Source: JAFDXJ01 sp039811225 (GTDB lineage: Bacteria > Bacteroidota > Bacteroidia > Chitinophagales > Chitinophagaceae). From it: a stretch of DNA of 64,000 nt. A model generated the notes under the pieces. The model saw nothing but the letters and a program-made list of their open reading frames with translations, did not search any database and was not told where the DNA came from. Position numbers and translations under genes: made by a program. Shown here piece after piece: positions 36,156-45,148 of this stretch; the first letter of the stretch is position 1; each line of letters opens with the position of its first letter. The stretch spans positions 9,970 to 73,969 of the forward strand of contig JBDHYG010000014.1 of assembly GCA_039811225.1 (NCBI GenBank). The letters are read 5' to 3'.

Positions 36156-36743
36156 TTATAAATTTTTGAGTGCCGCTTTAATAATATCTTCCAAAGAAAG
36201 CATTTCTCCGCCAGATTGAAAAACTTTTTTTACTGCATTTTCTGCTACGGATTTTGATAGCCCCAGGGCTATCAATGCTTCACTGGCATCCTGTTGCAGG
36301 GAAGGGGTATGTACAGGGGCCATGTCAGGAAAAATAGTGGCTATATTTTTGAATTTATCTTTCAGGTCCACCACGATACGTTCGGCTGTTTTTTTCCCGA
36401 TTCCTTTTATCATTTCCAGTTTACGGGCGTCATTTTGTACAATGGCCTGCATGATTTCAACCGGCTTCATTCCGCTGAGCATTATCCGGGCAGTGGCTGC
36501 ACCTACGCCGGAAACACTGATCAATTGAAGAAAGAGTTCTTTTTCTTCCGGGGTAGCAAAACCATATAAGGTTTGACCGTTTTCAAAAAGATGCAGGTAA
36601 GCCCATAGAAACCCGTCTGTTTTTTCTGCAATTTGATCATAGGTATGCAGGCTGATTTGTAACTCATACCCGATCCCGTTTGTTTCCACGATAACCAGGG
36701 ATGGTGTTTTCTGAATAAATTTTCCACGTACAGATGCTATCAT
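36156..36743 (-). CDS. ruvA: Holliday junction branch migration protein RuvA
   Basis: 195-residue RuvA, which binds four-way junctions and recruits the RuvB motor. OB-fold domain (about 1-64, IASVRGKFIQKTPSLVIVET), two helix-hairpin-helix motifs (LFLQLISVSGVGAATARIML and MIKGIGKKTAERIVVDLKDK), flexible linker, and the RuvB-binding domain III at the end (ASEALIALGLSKSVAENAVK). Transcribed with sprA from a promoter very close to its start. Confidence 0.95.
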   Translation of the reverse strand: MIASVRGKFIQKTPSLVIVETNGIGYELQISLHTYDQIAEKTDGFLWAYLHLFENGQTLYGFATPEEKELFLQLISVSGVGAATARIMLSGMKPVEIMQAIVQNDARKLEMIKGIGKKTAERIVVDLKDKFKNIATIFPDMAPVHTPSLQQDASEALIALGLSKSVAENAVKKVFQSGGEMLSLEDIIKAALKNL

Positions 36744-36753
36744 AAAGAGTTCT

Positions 36754-36761
36754 CAAAAATA
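36754..36761 (-). promoter_or_regulatory. -7 promoter element of ruvA-sprA
   Basis: Exact TAnnTTTG match (TATTTTTG on the minus strand), ending 10 bases before the ruvA ATG; implies a leader of only about 3-6 bases. Confidence 0.45.
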
Positions 36762-36930
36762 ATCAATCCGGTATGTTCTTAGGATATTTTTTAAACAACC
36801 TGGAAATTTCTGCGATTCATTCAATTAAAACGTAACTAACTCCTGTTTGTTATTATAAATAAAGATGAAAGACAAAAAAATAAGTAAGAGATTAACAAAG
36901 ACCTTGTTCAGATTGTTTCTGATAATTTAA

Positions 36931-36938
36931 TACTTTTG
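36931..36938 (+). promoter_or_regulatory. -7 promoter element of fabH
   Basis: Exact TAnnTTTG match (TACTTTTG). It overlaps the alternative upstream start at 36936, so translation must begin at ATG 36957. Confidence 0.5.
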
Positions 36939-36956
36939 GCATCTAATAGCAAATTT

Positions 36957-37955
36957 ATGAGTAAAGTTACGGCAGCCATTACAGCAGTGGGTGGATATGT
37001 CCCCGATTATGTTCTCACTAATGCAGAATTGGAAACCATGGTGGATACCAATGATGAATGGATACGCACAAGGACTGGTATAGAAGAAAGACGGATACAG
37101 AAAGAACCGGGTATGGCAACCAGTGACCTGGCGGTACCGGCCATTCAACAAATTTTGAAAAAACGCAAATTAGATCCTGCAGAGATTGAGTGTGTAATAT
37201 GTGCCACCGTAACACCGGATATGGTATTCCCTTCTACAGCTGGTATAATAGCTTATAAAGTGGGCGCAGTGAATGCCTTTGCCTATGATCTTAATGCGGC
37301 TTGTAGTGGATTCATAAATGCATTAGTAACTGGTGCCGCATTTATAGAAAGCGGGATGTATAAAAAAGTACTGGTAGTAGGGGCAGATAAGATGTCTGCT
37401 ATTGTAGATTATACTGACAGGAATACCTGTATTTTATTTGGCGATGGGGGTGGGGCTGTTTTACTGGAGCCGGATACAGAAGGATATGGTGTACGTGACA
37501 GGATTCTAAAATCTGATGGCAGTGGCCGTGATTATTTACATATGAAAGCAGGAGGATCGCTCAAGCCGCCAACTGTTGAAACGGTATTAAAAAGAGAACA
37601 TTATGCTTACCAGGAGGGTCGGACAGTATTCAAATTTGCTGTGGTAGGAATGGCGGATGTAAGTGCAGAAATCATGGAGAAAAATAATTTGAACGCCGAA
37701 GATGTAGCCTGGTTGGTTCCTCACCAGGCCAATATGCGGATTATTGATGCCACTGCTAATCGTATGGGTGTTACTAAGGAAAAGGTGATGATCAATATCA
37801 ACAAGTATGGAAATACTACTGATGCCACGATACCTCTATGTTTGTGGGAATGGGAAAATAAATTGAAAAAAGGGGATAACCTGGTACTCGCTGCATTTGG
37901 TGGTGGCTTTACCTGGGGTGCGGTTTGGGTGAAATGGGCTTACCAGGCAGAATAG
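36957..37955 (+). CDS. fabH: Beta-ketoacyl-ACP synthase III
   Basis: 332-residue condensing enzyme that starts fatty-acid chains from acetyl-CoA (or branched acyl-CoA) and malonyl-ACP. Catalytic triad visible: Cys116 in NAACSGFINAL, His256 in VPHQANMRI and the Asn in NINKYGNTTDATIP. N-terminal NDEWIRTRTGIEERRI is diagnostic. Not beside plsX or rpmF, the usual partners. The start is set by the promoter at 36931. Confidence 0.95.
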   Translation: MSKVTAAITAVGGYVPDYVLTNAELETMVDTNDEWIRTRTGIEERRIQKEPGMATSDLAVPAIQQILKKRKLDPAEIECVICATVTPDMVFPSTAGIIAYKVGAVNAFAYDLNAACSGFINALVTGAAFIESGMYKKVLVVGADKMSAIVDYTDRNTCILFGDGGGAVLLEPDTEGYGVRDRILKSDGSGRDYLHMKAGGSLKPPTVETVLKREHYAYQEGRTVFKFAVVGMADVSAEIMEKNNLNAEDVAWLVPHQANMRIIDATANRMGVTKEKVMININKYGNTTDATIPLCLWEWENKLKKGDNLVLAAFGGGFTWGAVWVKWAYQAE

Positions 37956-38077
37956 TCAACATTTTGTCGACATCTCTTCAATATCAATCATTTCTGTAGC
38001 TTATAAAAGAGAAAGCTATCTATCATACCTATCGTTATTTACTCCAAAGCTGCTATTAATAAGGCATTTTTGTAAGA

Positions 38078-38085
38078 TAAATTTG
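38078..38085 (+). promoter_or_regulatory. -7 promoter element of the PKD adhesin gene
   Basis: Exact TAnnTTTG match (TAAATTTG) in the 212-base gap after fabH, leaving a leader of about 75 bases. I see nothing else in that gap. Confidence 0.4.
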
Positions 38086-38167
38086 GTAATATCAATACTT
38101 TAGCCTTATTTTACCCATCTGTTTTCGGACAGAAACGACAATATCCAATATTCCTAAAAGAAGAACC

Positions 38168-41100
38168 ATGTTCAAAAAGGCAACTTATAAAGTGCTTTTT
38201 CGTGCACTTGTATTTTTCGCTGTAATGCTTTCGGGTGTTACGTTACACGCGCAGCTAAAAGCAGATTTTACAGCAACACCTGTTTCAGGCTGTTCCCCTT
38301 TAATTGTTGGTTTTTCTGATAAATCAACCGGTAACCCTACCAGTTGGAAATGGGATTTAGGTAATGGTGTAATATCCACTTCCAGGTTTCCCTCCACCAC
38401 CTATTTTGAACCTGGTGCCTATACTATAAAGTTAGTTGTATATAAAGGAACAGAAGCGGATTCTATTACTAAAAATGCATACATTAATGTATATGGCCTT
38501 CCGGAAGTGGATTTTAGCGCTTCACCACTTAGTGGCTGTTACCCGTTGGATGTTAGTTTTATCGATAAAAGTGTAGCAGCTTCCGGAAATATCAATTCCT
38601 GGCTATGGGACTTTGGAGATGGAAATACCTCTACAGAATCAGATCCGGTGCATACTTATACCTCCCCGGGTGCTTTTGGTGTAAGCCTGATGGTGACATC
38701 ATCTTTGGGATGTACCAAGACTTTGACAAAAGATCAATTAATTAATATCCAGCAGGGAGTACAGGCGGCATTTATGGTATCTTCTTCTGATATCTGTCAT
38801 ACTCCGGCTGTTTATACATTTTTAAATCAAAGTACAGGCACGGGTAATTTATCGTATTACTGGCAATTTGGTGATGGTGGCACTTCTACTAAAGAATCTC
38901 CTTCACATAGCTATGCCAATCCAGGAACATACTCGGTTTTACTGACGGTTACTTCTTCTACTGGTTGCGTTGATACGGCTTCTTTAATGATTGATTTTAG
39001 TTTTCCTAAAACAAATTTCTATATACCACCCACAATATGTTCCAATCAACCGCAACAGATTACGAATAACACAACACCTACACCTGTGTCAGTTGCCTGG
39101 GATTTTGGAGATGGTACTACCTCAACGATTTTTAGCCCGGTAAAAACATATACAAATTCCGGGAACTACACTATTCGTTTAATCAATGAATTTTCTGATA
39201 ATTGTAAGGATACCGCGTATAAAACAGTACAGGTTATTGACGGACCTGCTGCGTCCTTTAAAGTAACAGATACGGCAAGTTGTTCAACACCTTATACCGT
39301 ACATTTTCAAAATACTACAGTAGGGAATGCCATCAGTTTTGTTTGGGATTTTGGCGATGGCACTAAATCCACTGAAATGAACCCGGAACACACTTACACA
39401 AAATACGGAACTTATACAGTTACGCTGACTGCTACCAATTCAAATGGTTGCCAGACAATTTATAGAGTGGTTGATTGTATCCGGGTAAGAAAATTATCAG
39501 TCAGTGGATTTGAAGGATTGCCGGTTACAGGATGTGTCCCATATACCATACAGCCTAAACCAATCGCCAATTTTGATTTAAAGAATGCTACTTATAAATG
39601 GGATTTCGGGGATGGAACAACCTCCACATCAGCGAATCCTATACATACCTATTCACAGGATGGAGATTATACAGTAAAACTTACGTTAACTACTCCGGAA
39701 GGTTGTGAGACTACATATGAAATGCAACATGCCGTTGTGGTAGGTCATAAACCCAAAGCTGATTTCTTTGCTGATCCGTTGGAAGTTTGTGCGAAGTATC
39801 CGATCACTTTTACAAGTACCAGTACAAATGGCCCTATAACTGGTTTGGAATGGCATTTTGGAGATGGGAGTATTTCTTATGATAACCCGGTAGCCATCCA
39901 CAAATTTGGAGATACCGGGTATTTTACTATTACATTGATCGCTTTTAATAATGGTTGTGCAGATACTATTGAAAAGGAACGATATGTACATATCAAGCCA
40001 CCCAATGCTAAATTTACTTTTGAAAATAATTGTACAGACCGGCAATCTGTTCAGTTTAAAGATAAATCTCAGGGTGACCTGGTGTGGAACTGGGATTTCG
40101 GTGATGGTACACAATCAACGGATAAAAACCCGAAACATACGTATGCTGCTCCCGGCTCGTATAATGTGGTCTTAACCGTAGCGAACAATACATGTGATGA
40201 TACGGCCCGGCAAACAGTTAAAGTGGTGAATGAAAAACCTTTGTTGGATGTATTCCCTTTTGAGAGTTGTAAAAATGTGGAATTTACGTTCAGTATAAAA
40301 AATGTTGACTCTGCAAATATTGTCAATACAACCTGGGATTTTGGTGATGGCAGTAAACAGGTAATAAATGGTGTTTCTGTTAAACATAGTTATGTAAAAG
40401 CCGGCTCATACCAGGTTACCGTGATTGTAAGAGATATTCTTGGGTGTACAGACACATTAATACAAACCAATAATGTTACCATTTATGGCCCCAGTGCTAA
40501 ATTCAATGCAGTGAAAAATGCCGGTTGTATACAGGAGTCATTTGAATTTACAGATGCTTCAACCACGGATGGTACCCATCCTATTACAAAATGGGTTTGG
40601 GATTTTGGTGATGACAATAAAGTAACTACTACCGGAGGACCAGTTCAACATGCCTATCTGGCTGCAGGTAGTTATGATGTGAAACTTACGGTCTCAGACA
40701 ATTATGGTTGTAGTGATAGTGTGCGCAAAAAGAATTACATAACCATAACTCAGCCTAAAGCCGCTTTTAACATCTCTGATTCTATTGTATGCCCGGATAA
40801 AAAAATCAACTTTACCAGTACTTCGGAAGGCGCTCAATTAACGTATAAATGGGATTTCAAAGATGGAACATTTTCCACACAGGAGGCGCCTTCTCATACC
40901 TATTCCGTGCAAGGCACATATTATCCCCAGCTTTTAGTTGTGGATGCCAATACCTGCCGGGATTCTGTTGTTTCGCTTTCACCAATACTGGTTTCCATTC
41001 CGGAACCCCGTTTCACCATGAGTGATTCCTTTGCCACCTGCCCACCATTAAATGTGCTCTTTACCAATACGTCCGAAAACTACAAATCATTTAGTTGGGA

Positions 41101-42991
41101 TTTTGGAGATGGTAATACATCCACCGTATTTTCCCCTTCACATTTATACAATGCAGCTGGTATATTCCCGGCAAAGTTGAAAGTAACTGGAAATGGTGGT
41201 TGTACGGATTCTTTGACAAAGAATATTGTAATTAAAGGACCATCTGGTAATATTATTTATGATCCGGTTACTGTATGTTACCCGGGTGAAATTACATTCA
41301 CGTCCAAGGCAGTGAATACGGTACAATATGTTTGGGATTTCAGTGATGGTACCACGTTGACCACTTCAGAAAATAAAGCAACACATATTTATCAGCCCGG
41401 TTCTTATGTACCTAAATTGATCCTGAGTGATGCTTTTGGTTGCCAGGTACCAATAAAAGGTATTGATACAATTCACGCTTTTGATGTAACTGCTGTGCCC
41501 ACAGCCATAAGTCATCAGTTCTGTGATTCCGGGACAGTTGTTTTCACCGATTCGTCATATTCTAATGACATTATTTCAAATTATCATTGGATATTCCCGG
41601 ATAACAGTACGGCAGATGGTAAACAAGTTTCGCATATATTTACAACTGCAGGAACTTACCAGGTGAAATTAATTGTAACTACTCAAAATGGTTGTAAAGA
41701 TACCAGTGAACTTTTTACACCAATCCAGATTTCAGTTTCTCCAGAGATCAGCATTTTGGGTGATAGTACGGGTTGTGCACCTTTATCACTCAGTTTTAAT
41801 GGCCATATAAATTCGCCGGATTCATCTGCGCTCTCATGGAATTGGGACTTTGGAAATGGGGCCGTTTCTAACCTACAAAACCCGCTGCCTGTAAGTTATA
41901 CAACAGCAGGCCAGTACACCATTACCACCATTGCTGTAAATGCCGCCGGTTGTGCCGACACCGCTCAAAAACGTATCAATTTGCTGGCGCCACCTAATGT
42001 AAGCGCCGGATTTGATACATCTATTTGTAAATTCAGTAGTATTGTGTTGCAACCGAGTGGGGCATTGAATTATGTGTGGGATTATAGCCCGGATTTGAAT
42101 TGCAGTGATTGTACCAATCCTATTGCTTCGCCGGATTCAACAGCTACGTTTGTAGTACATGGCACCAATGAGTATGGTTGCTCTGCTTCTGACACGATTA
42201 CATTAATGGTCATACAGCCAACAACTTTAGCTACCTCAGGGAGTGATTCGTTGTGTGTGGGCGGAACCGTTCAGCTCCATGCACAAGGGGCATTAACCTA
42301 CAAATGGACACCGACAATTTTCCTGGATGATCCGACAAGCCCAGATCCGGTAATGCATGCCACAAAAGATACTCTTATTCATTACCAGGTAACCGGAGCC
42401 GGACAGAAAAACTGTTTTGTTGACACAGGTACCGTTACTATAAAAGTATATCCAATTCCGGGTATGCAAATCATTAAGGACAATATTACGATGCAGGCAG
42501 GACAGCCTGTTCGTTTGGAAACTACTTCCACACCGGATATTACGCAATGGAGATGGGAACCTTCTACCGGATTGGATAATCCTACCATTGCCAATCCTAT
42601 GGCCAATCCATTACAAACAACAACTTACACATGCGTGGCAGTTAATGGTGGCGGTTGCCTGGCACGGGATATGGTTACAGTGTATGTCTTATGTGATAAG
42701 AACAATATTTTTATTCCCAATACTTTCTCACCAAATCATGATGGGGTCAATGATGCCTTCTATCCGAGAGGTACGGGATTGTTTAGCGTAAAATCTATTA
42801 AAATATTTAATCGCTGGGGCGAGTTGGTATATAGCAATAAAGATGTGACGCCCAATGATGCCAGTGGTGGCTGGGATGGTACTTATAAAGGCAAGCCAGC
42901 CCCGGCTGATGTTTATGTTTATATTATGGAAATAACTTGTGAAAATAGCAAGGTCATACCGATGAAAGGAAATGTCACACTGATCAGGTAA
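38168..42991 (+). CDS. Giant PKD-repeat surface protein with type B T9SS (gliding-associated) C-terminal domain
   Basis: 1607 residues. Signal peptide ends near HAQLKADF. About 15 PKD domains follow in tandem (residues about 33-1280), each with the W-D-F-G-D-G core (weaker in numbers 1, 13, 14 and 15), then three Ig-like segments (about 1280-1505). The last 95 residues are the gliding-motility-associated C-terminal domain (FIPNTFSPNHDGVNDAF, IKIFNRWGELVY, GGWDGTYKGKPAPADVYVY), the type B T9SS export signal. PKD strings form stiff extracellular rods, so this is likely an adhesin or matrix protein. Most PKD units carry one Cys at the start and one near the end. Followed by a PorP/SprF gene, the usual partner of type B substrates. 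Confidence 0.93.
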   Translation: MFKKATYKVLFRALVFFAVMLSGVTLHAQLKADFTATPVSGCSPLIVGFSDKSTGNPTSWKWDLGNGVISTSRFPSTTYFEPGAYTIKLVVYKGTEADSITKNAYINVYGLPEVDFSASPLSGCYPLDVSFIDKSVAASGNINSWLWDFGDGNTSTESDPVHTYTSPGAFGVSLMVTSSLGCTKTLTKDQLINIQQGVQAAFMVSSSDICHTPAVYTFLNQSTGTGNLSYYWQFGDGGTSTKESPSHSYANPGTYSVLLTVTSSTGCVDTASLMIDFSFPKTNFYIPPTICSNQPQQITNNTTPTPVSVAWDFGDGTTSTIFSPVKTYTNSGNYTIRLINEFSDNCKDTAYKTVQVIDGPAASFKVTDTASCSTPYTVHFQNTTVGNAISFVWDFGDGTKSTEMNPEHTYTKYGTYTVTLTATNSNGCQTIYRVVDCIRVRKLSVSGFEGLPVTGCVPYTIQPKPIANFDLKNATYKWDFGDGTTSTSANPIHTYSQDGDYTVKLTLTTPEGCETTYEMQHAVVVGHKPKADFFADPLEVCAKYPITFTSTSTNGPITGLEWHFGDGSISYDNPVAIHKFGDTGYFTITLIAFNNGCADTIEKERYVHIKPPNAKFTFENNCTDRQSVQFKDKSQGDLVWNWDFGDGTQSTDKNPKHTYAAPGSYNVVLTVANNTCDDTARQTVKVVNEKPLLDVFPFESCKNVEFTFSIKNVDSANIVNTTWDFGDGSKQVINGVSVKHSYVKAGSYQVTVIVRDILGCTDTLIQTNNVTIYGPSAKFNAVKNAGCIQESFEFTDASTTDGTHPITKWVWDFGDDNKVTTTGGPVQHAYLAAGSYDVKLTVSDNYGCSDSVRKKNYITITQPKAAFNISDSIVCPDKKINFTSTSEGAQLTYKWDFKDGTFSTQEAPSHTYSVQGTYYPQLLVVDANTCRDSVVSLSPILVSIPEPRFTMSDSFATCPPLNVLFTNTSENYKSFSWDFGDGNTSTVFSPSHLYNAAGIFPAKLKVTGNGGCTDSLTKNIVIKGPSGNIIYDPVTVCYPGEITFTSKAVNTVQYVWDFSDGTTLTTSENKATHIYQPGSYVPKLILSDAFGCQVPIKGIDTIHAFDVTAVPTAISHQFCDSGTVVFTDSSYSNDIISNYHWIFPDNSTADGKQVSHIFTTAGTYQVKLIVTTQNGCKDTSELFTPIQISVSPEISILGDSTGCAPLSLSFNGHINSPDSSALSWNWDFGNGAVSNLQNPLPVSYTTAGQYTITTIAVNAAGCADTAQKRINLLAPPNVSAGFDTSICKFSSIVLQPSGALNYVWDYSPDLNCSDCTNPIASPDSTATFVVHGTNEYGCSASDTITLMVIQPTTLATSGSDSLCVGGTVQLHAQGALTYKWTPTIFLDDPTSPDPVMHATKDTLIHYQVTGAGQKNCFVDTGTVTIKVYPIPGMQIIKDNITMQAGQPVRLETTSTPDITQWRWEPSTGLDNPTIANPMANPLQTTTYTCVAVNGGGCLARDMVTVYVLCDKNNIFIPNTFSPNHDGVNDAFYPRGTGLFSVKSIKIFNRWGELVYSNKDVTPNDASGGWDGTYKGKPAPADVYVYIMEITCENSKVIPMKGNVTLIR
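38260..41990 (+). repeat. Diverged tandem array of about 15 PKD-coding units
   Basis: A motif close to TGGGATTTTGGAGATGG recurs roughly every 230-270 bases inside the adhesin gene. It encodes the WDFGDG turn. The units are strongly diverged at the DNA level (many third-base changes), so this is an old protein-level repeat and not a recent DNA duplication. Confidence 0.85.
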
Positions 42992-43001
42992 GTACTAATG
43001 G

Positions 43002-43030
43002 TTTTTTAAAACCCGGAAACGGGTTTTGGA
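43002..43030 (+). terminator. Hairpin terminator between the PKD gene and porP/sprF
   Basis: Perfect 8-bp stem AAAACCCG / CGGGTTTT (43008-43015 and 43020-43027) closed by a GAAA tetraloop, with T runs on both sides, 17 bases after the adhesin stop. It may terminate partly, since the PorP/SprF gene starts 37 bases later and shows no strong promoter of its own. Confidence 0.6.
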
Positions 43031-43063
43031 GTTATATTTTTTTACATAAATCCAATATCCAAC

Positions 43064-44092
43064 ATGAAGAAAAATCTACTCATGATTTTTACAATCAGCC
43101 TATGCTGTATTGTAAAAAGTACAAACGGCCAGGATGTACACTTTTCGCAATTTTTCAATGCACCATTATTGCGCAATCCGTCATTGGCCGGAATTTTCGA
43201 TGGAGATGTTCGTATTCAGGGTGTTTATCGCAGCCAGTGGGGCAGTGTAACCACGCCTTATCAAACAGGTTCCTTCGACGTGGAAGTAAAAAAACCTATT
43301 GGCCAGGGGAATGATTTCATCACCATGGGTATGCAAATTTTGTATGACCGGGCCGGTGATATCAATTTCACTACCACCAATTTCCTGCCGGCAGTGAATT
43401 ATCATAAATCATTAAACGGGGATAAGCGCAAATTTTTATCCTTTGGTTTTATGGGTGGCCTGGTACAAAGAAAAATAGACCGTTCCAAAATGACAACCAA
43501 TAACCAGTATGATGGCCATGGGTATAATCCTTCATTAGCAGATGGAGAAACATTTAACCAGGCGAATTACCGGTATTGGGATGGAAGTTTTGGCGTATCA
43601 TATAATTCTTCCATTGGTCAAAGTGATGTGAGCAATTATTTTTTTGGTTTAGCCTATCATCATTTTAACCGGCCTGTTAATTCATTTTACCGGAACCCAC
43701 CGATAGAACTCAATCCAAAATGGGTCGCATCCGGTGGCTTGAAATTGGCCATCAATGATTATTCATATGTAAGTTTCCAGGCCGATTATTCCATGCAGGG
43801 GAGTGCGCAAGAAATTATAGCAGGGGGGATGTATTCCCGCAAAATAGGGGATGATATGGATAATCCGCTTTATACTCTCCATCTCGGTGCGTATATGCGT
43901 TGGCAGGATGCAATTATTCCCGTTATAAAACTCGATTACAATCCATTTTCTTTATCCTTTAGTTATGATGTAAATACATCACCGTTGAAAACAGCCAGCC
44001 AACTCAGGGGCGGATTTGAGTTGTCCATTGCATTTATTGGCTTTAATAGTGGTTACTCTACAAAAGATGCGGTATTGTGCCCGAAATTTTAA
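43064..44092 (+). CDS. PorP/SprF family type IX secretion outer-membrane protein
   Basis: 342-residue outer-membrane beta-barrel protein with signal peptide ending at STNGQD. The start of the mature protein, DVHFSQFFNAPLLRNPSLAG, is the family hallmark, followed by VYRSQWGSV. SprF-type proteins help export a particular T9SS partner, usually the giant type B adhesin encoded just upstream, and may anchor it at the surface. Lies 72 bases after the PKD gene with a hairpin between. Confidence 0.93.
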   Translation: MKKNLLMIFTISLCCIVKSTNGQDVHFSQFFNAPLLRNPSLAGIFDGDVRIQGVYRSQWGSVTTPYQTGSFDVEVKKPIGQGNDFITMGMQILYDRAGDINFTTTNFLPAVNYHKSLNGDKRKFLSFGFMGGLVQRKIDRSKMTTNNQYDGHGYNPSLADGETFNQANYRYWDGSFGVSYNSSIGQSDVSNYFFGLAYHHFNRPVNSFYRNPPIELNPKWVASGGLKLAINDYSYVSFQADYSMQGSAQEIIAGGMYSRKIGDDMDNPLYTLHLGAYMRWQDAIIPVIKLDYNPFSLSFSYDVNTSPLKTASQLRGGFELSIAFIGFNSGYSTKDAVLCPKF

Positions 44093-44155
44093 ATGAAGGC
44101 TTATTGTAAACGAGTTATTTTTTTTTATATAAATTGCAGCCCAAAAATTAAAAGC

Positions 44156-44623
44156 ATGCATATTAAAGTTGGCGACCAGGCTCCGGATTTCACCTTAGTG
44201 GATACAGAAAAAAATAAAGTGACCTTATCTGCACAAAGAGGTAATAAAGTATTGTTGTTATTTTTCCCGATGGCATTTACCGGCGTTTGTACAAAAGAAA
44301 TGTGTGGCGTACGGGATGACATTAATAAATATAATGCGGCCAATGCAAAAGTATTTGGTATATCTGTTGACTCGCCGTTTACATTGTCAAAATTCAAAGA
44401 AGACCAGCAAATTAATTTTCCTTTGTTGAGTGATTTCAATAAAGAAGTATCGGAAAGCTACGGCTGCATCTATGATGCCTTTATCGGTTGGATGCGGGGC
44501 GTGGCCAAAAGATCAGCTTTTGTGATTAATGAAGAGGGAAAAGTCCTGTATGCAGAAGTATTGGAAGAAGCCAAAGATTTACCGGATTTTGCTGCTATTC
44601 AAAAGGTGTTGAACCCGGCATAG
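44156..44623 (+). CDS. Peroxiredoxin (Bcp/AhpE-like)
   Basis: 155-residue thiol peroxidase. Peroxidatic Cys45 in PMAFTGVCTKEMCGVRDD (PxxxTxxC) and a second Cys at 50, the spacing of Bcp/PrxQ proteins where the second Cys can resolve the first. Pattern at the N-terminus: VGDQAPDFTLVDTEKNKVTL. Start at ATG 44156; the in-frame ATG at 44093 directly abuts the PorP stop and adds 21 hydrophobic residues not expected in this family. Confidence 0.9.
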   Translation: MHIKVGDQAPDFTLVDTEKNKVTLSAQRGNKVLLLFFPMAFTGVCTKEMCGVRDDINKYNAANAKVFGISVDSPFTLSKFKEDQQINFPLLSDFNKEVSESYGCIYDAFIGWMRGVAKRSAFVINEEGKVLYAEVLEEAKDLPDFAAIQKVLNPA

Positions 44624-44693
44624 CAATTTTAAGAAAGATTTAGATTTGGTTATATAATATATATTTTCTATTTTTACGAACGTATAGTGGCCG

Positions 44694-45068
44694 ATGAAAC
44701 AAATTTTACTTAGTAAAAACGGGGCTGTAAAAAGAATCCTGCTGGCAACCATCTTTGTGGCGAGTGGCTGGATTTTTTGTAGTGCGGGTAATGCCAGCTT
44801 ACCGGCTGATACCCTTGTCAAAGTAGTTAAGTTTTATCCTAACCCTGCTACTTCTTATATCAATTTTGAATTCCCGACCAATATCGACAGGTCGTATTCT
44901 ATTTCGATCTATAGTTTTTCCGGAAAGAAAATGAAAGAAATGCCGGTAAGTTCTGCAAAGATGACGGTCATCTTATCCGATGATTTTTACCGCGGTATTT
45001 ATATTTTCCAGTTGCATGACAAAGCCGGCAAATTAATAGAAGCCGGCAAATTCCAGGTAGCCCGGTAA
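44694..45068 (+). CDS. Small protein consisting mainly of a type A T9SS sorting domain
   Basis: 124 residues. A hydrophobic N-terminal segment (about 14-31, RILLATIFVASGWIFC) serves as signal peptide, and from about residue 45 the protein is a type A T9SS C-terminal sorting domain: KFYPNPATSYINFEF, SISIYSFSGKKM and GIYIFQLHDKAGKLIEAGKF. Only about ten residues separate the two, so there is no room for a cargo domain. It should be exported by the SprA machinery and either released or attached to A-LPS-like glycolipid. Function unknown; no frameshift or truncated upstream gene is visible. Confidence 0.8.
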   Translation: MKQILLSKNGAVKRILLATIFVASGWIFCSAGNASLPADTLVKVVKFYPNPATSYINFEFPTNIDRSYSISIYSFSGKKMKEMPVSSAKMTVILSDDFYRGIYIFQLHDKAGKLIEAGKFQVAR

Positions 45069-45148
45069 TTTTTCAATGAATTTTTTTGAACATCACCTGT
45101 AACCATTTTTGGATGCGTTATAGATATTAATAGGCTAAATGCAGCTTG

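Noticed and set aside
36744..36956. Possible small gene between ruvA and fabH
   Set aside because: No ORF with protein-like composition; the gap holds the two divergent promoters.
38260..41990. Regularly spaced repeats that could suggest a CRISPR array
   Set aside because: Units are long (about 230-270 bases), in frame and encode PKD domains; there are no short direct repeats with unique spacers.
43008..43027. Hairpin with GAAA tetraloop as a riboswitch or attachment site
   Set aside because: Its position right after a stop codon with T runs fits a terminator better.
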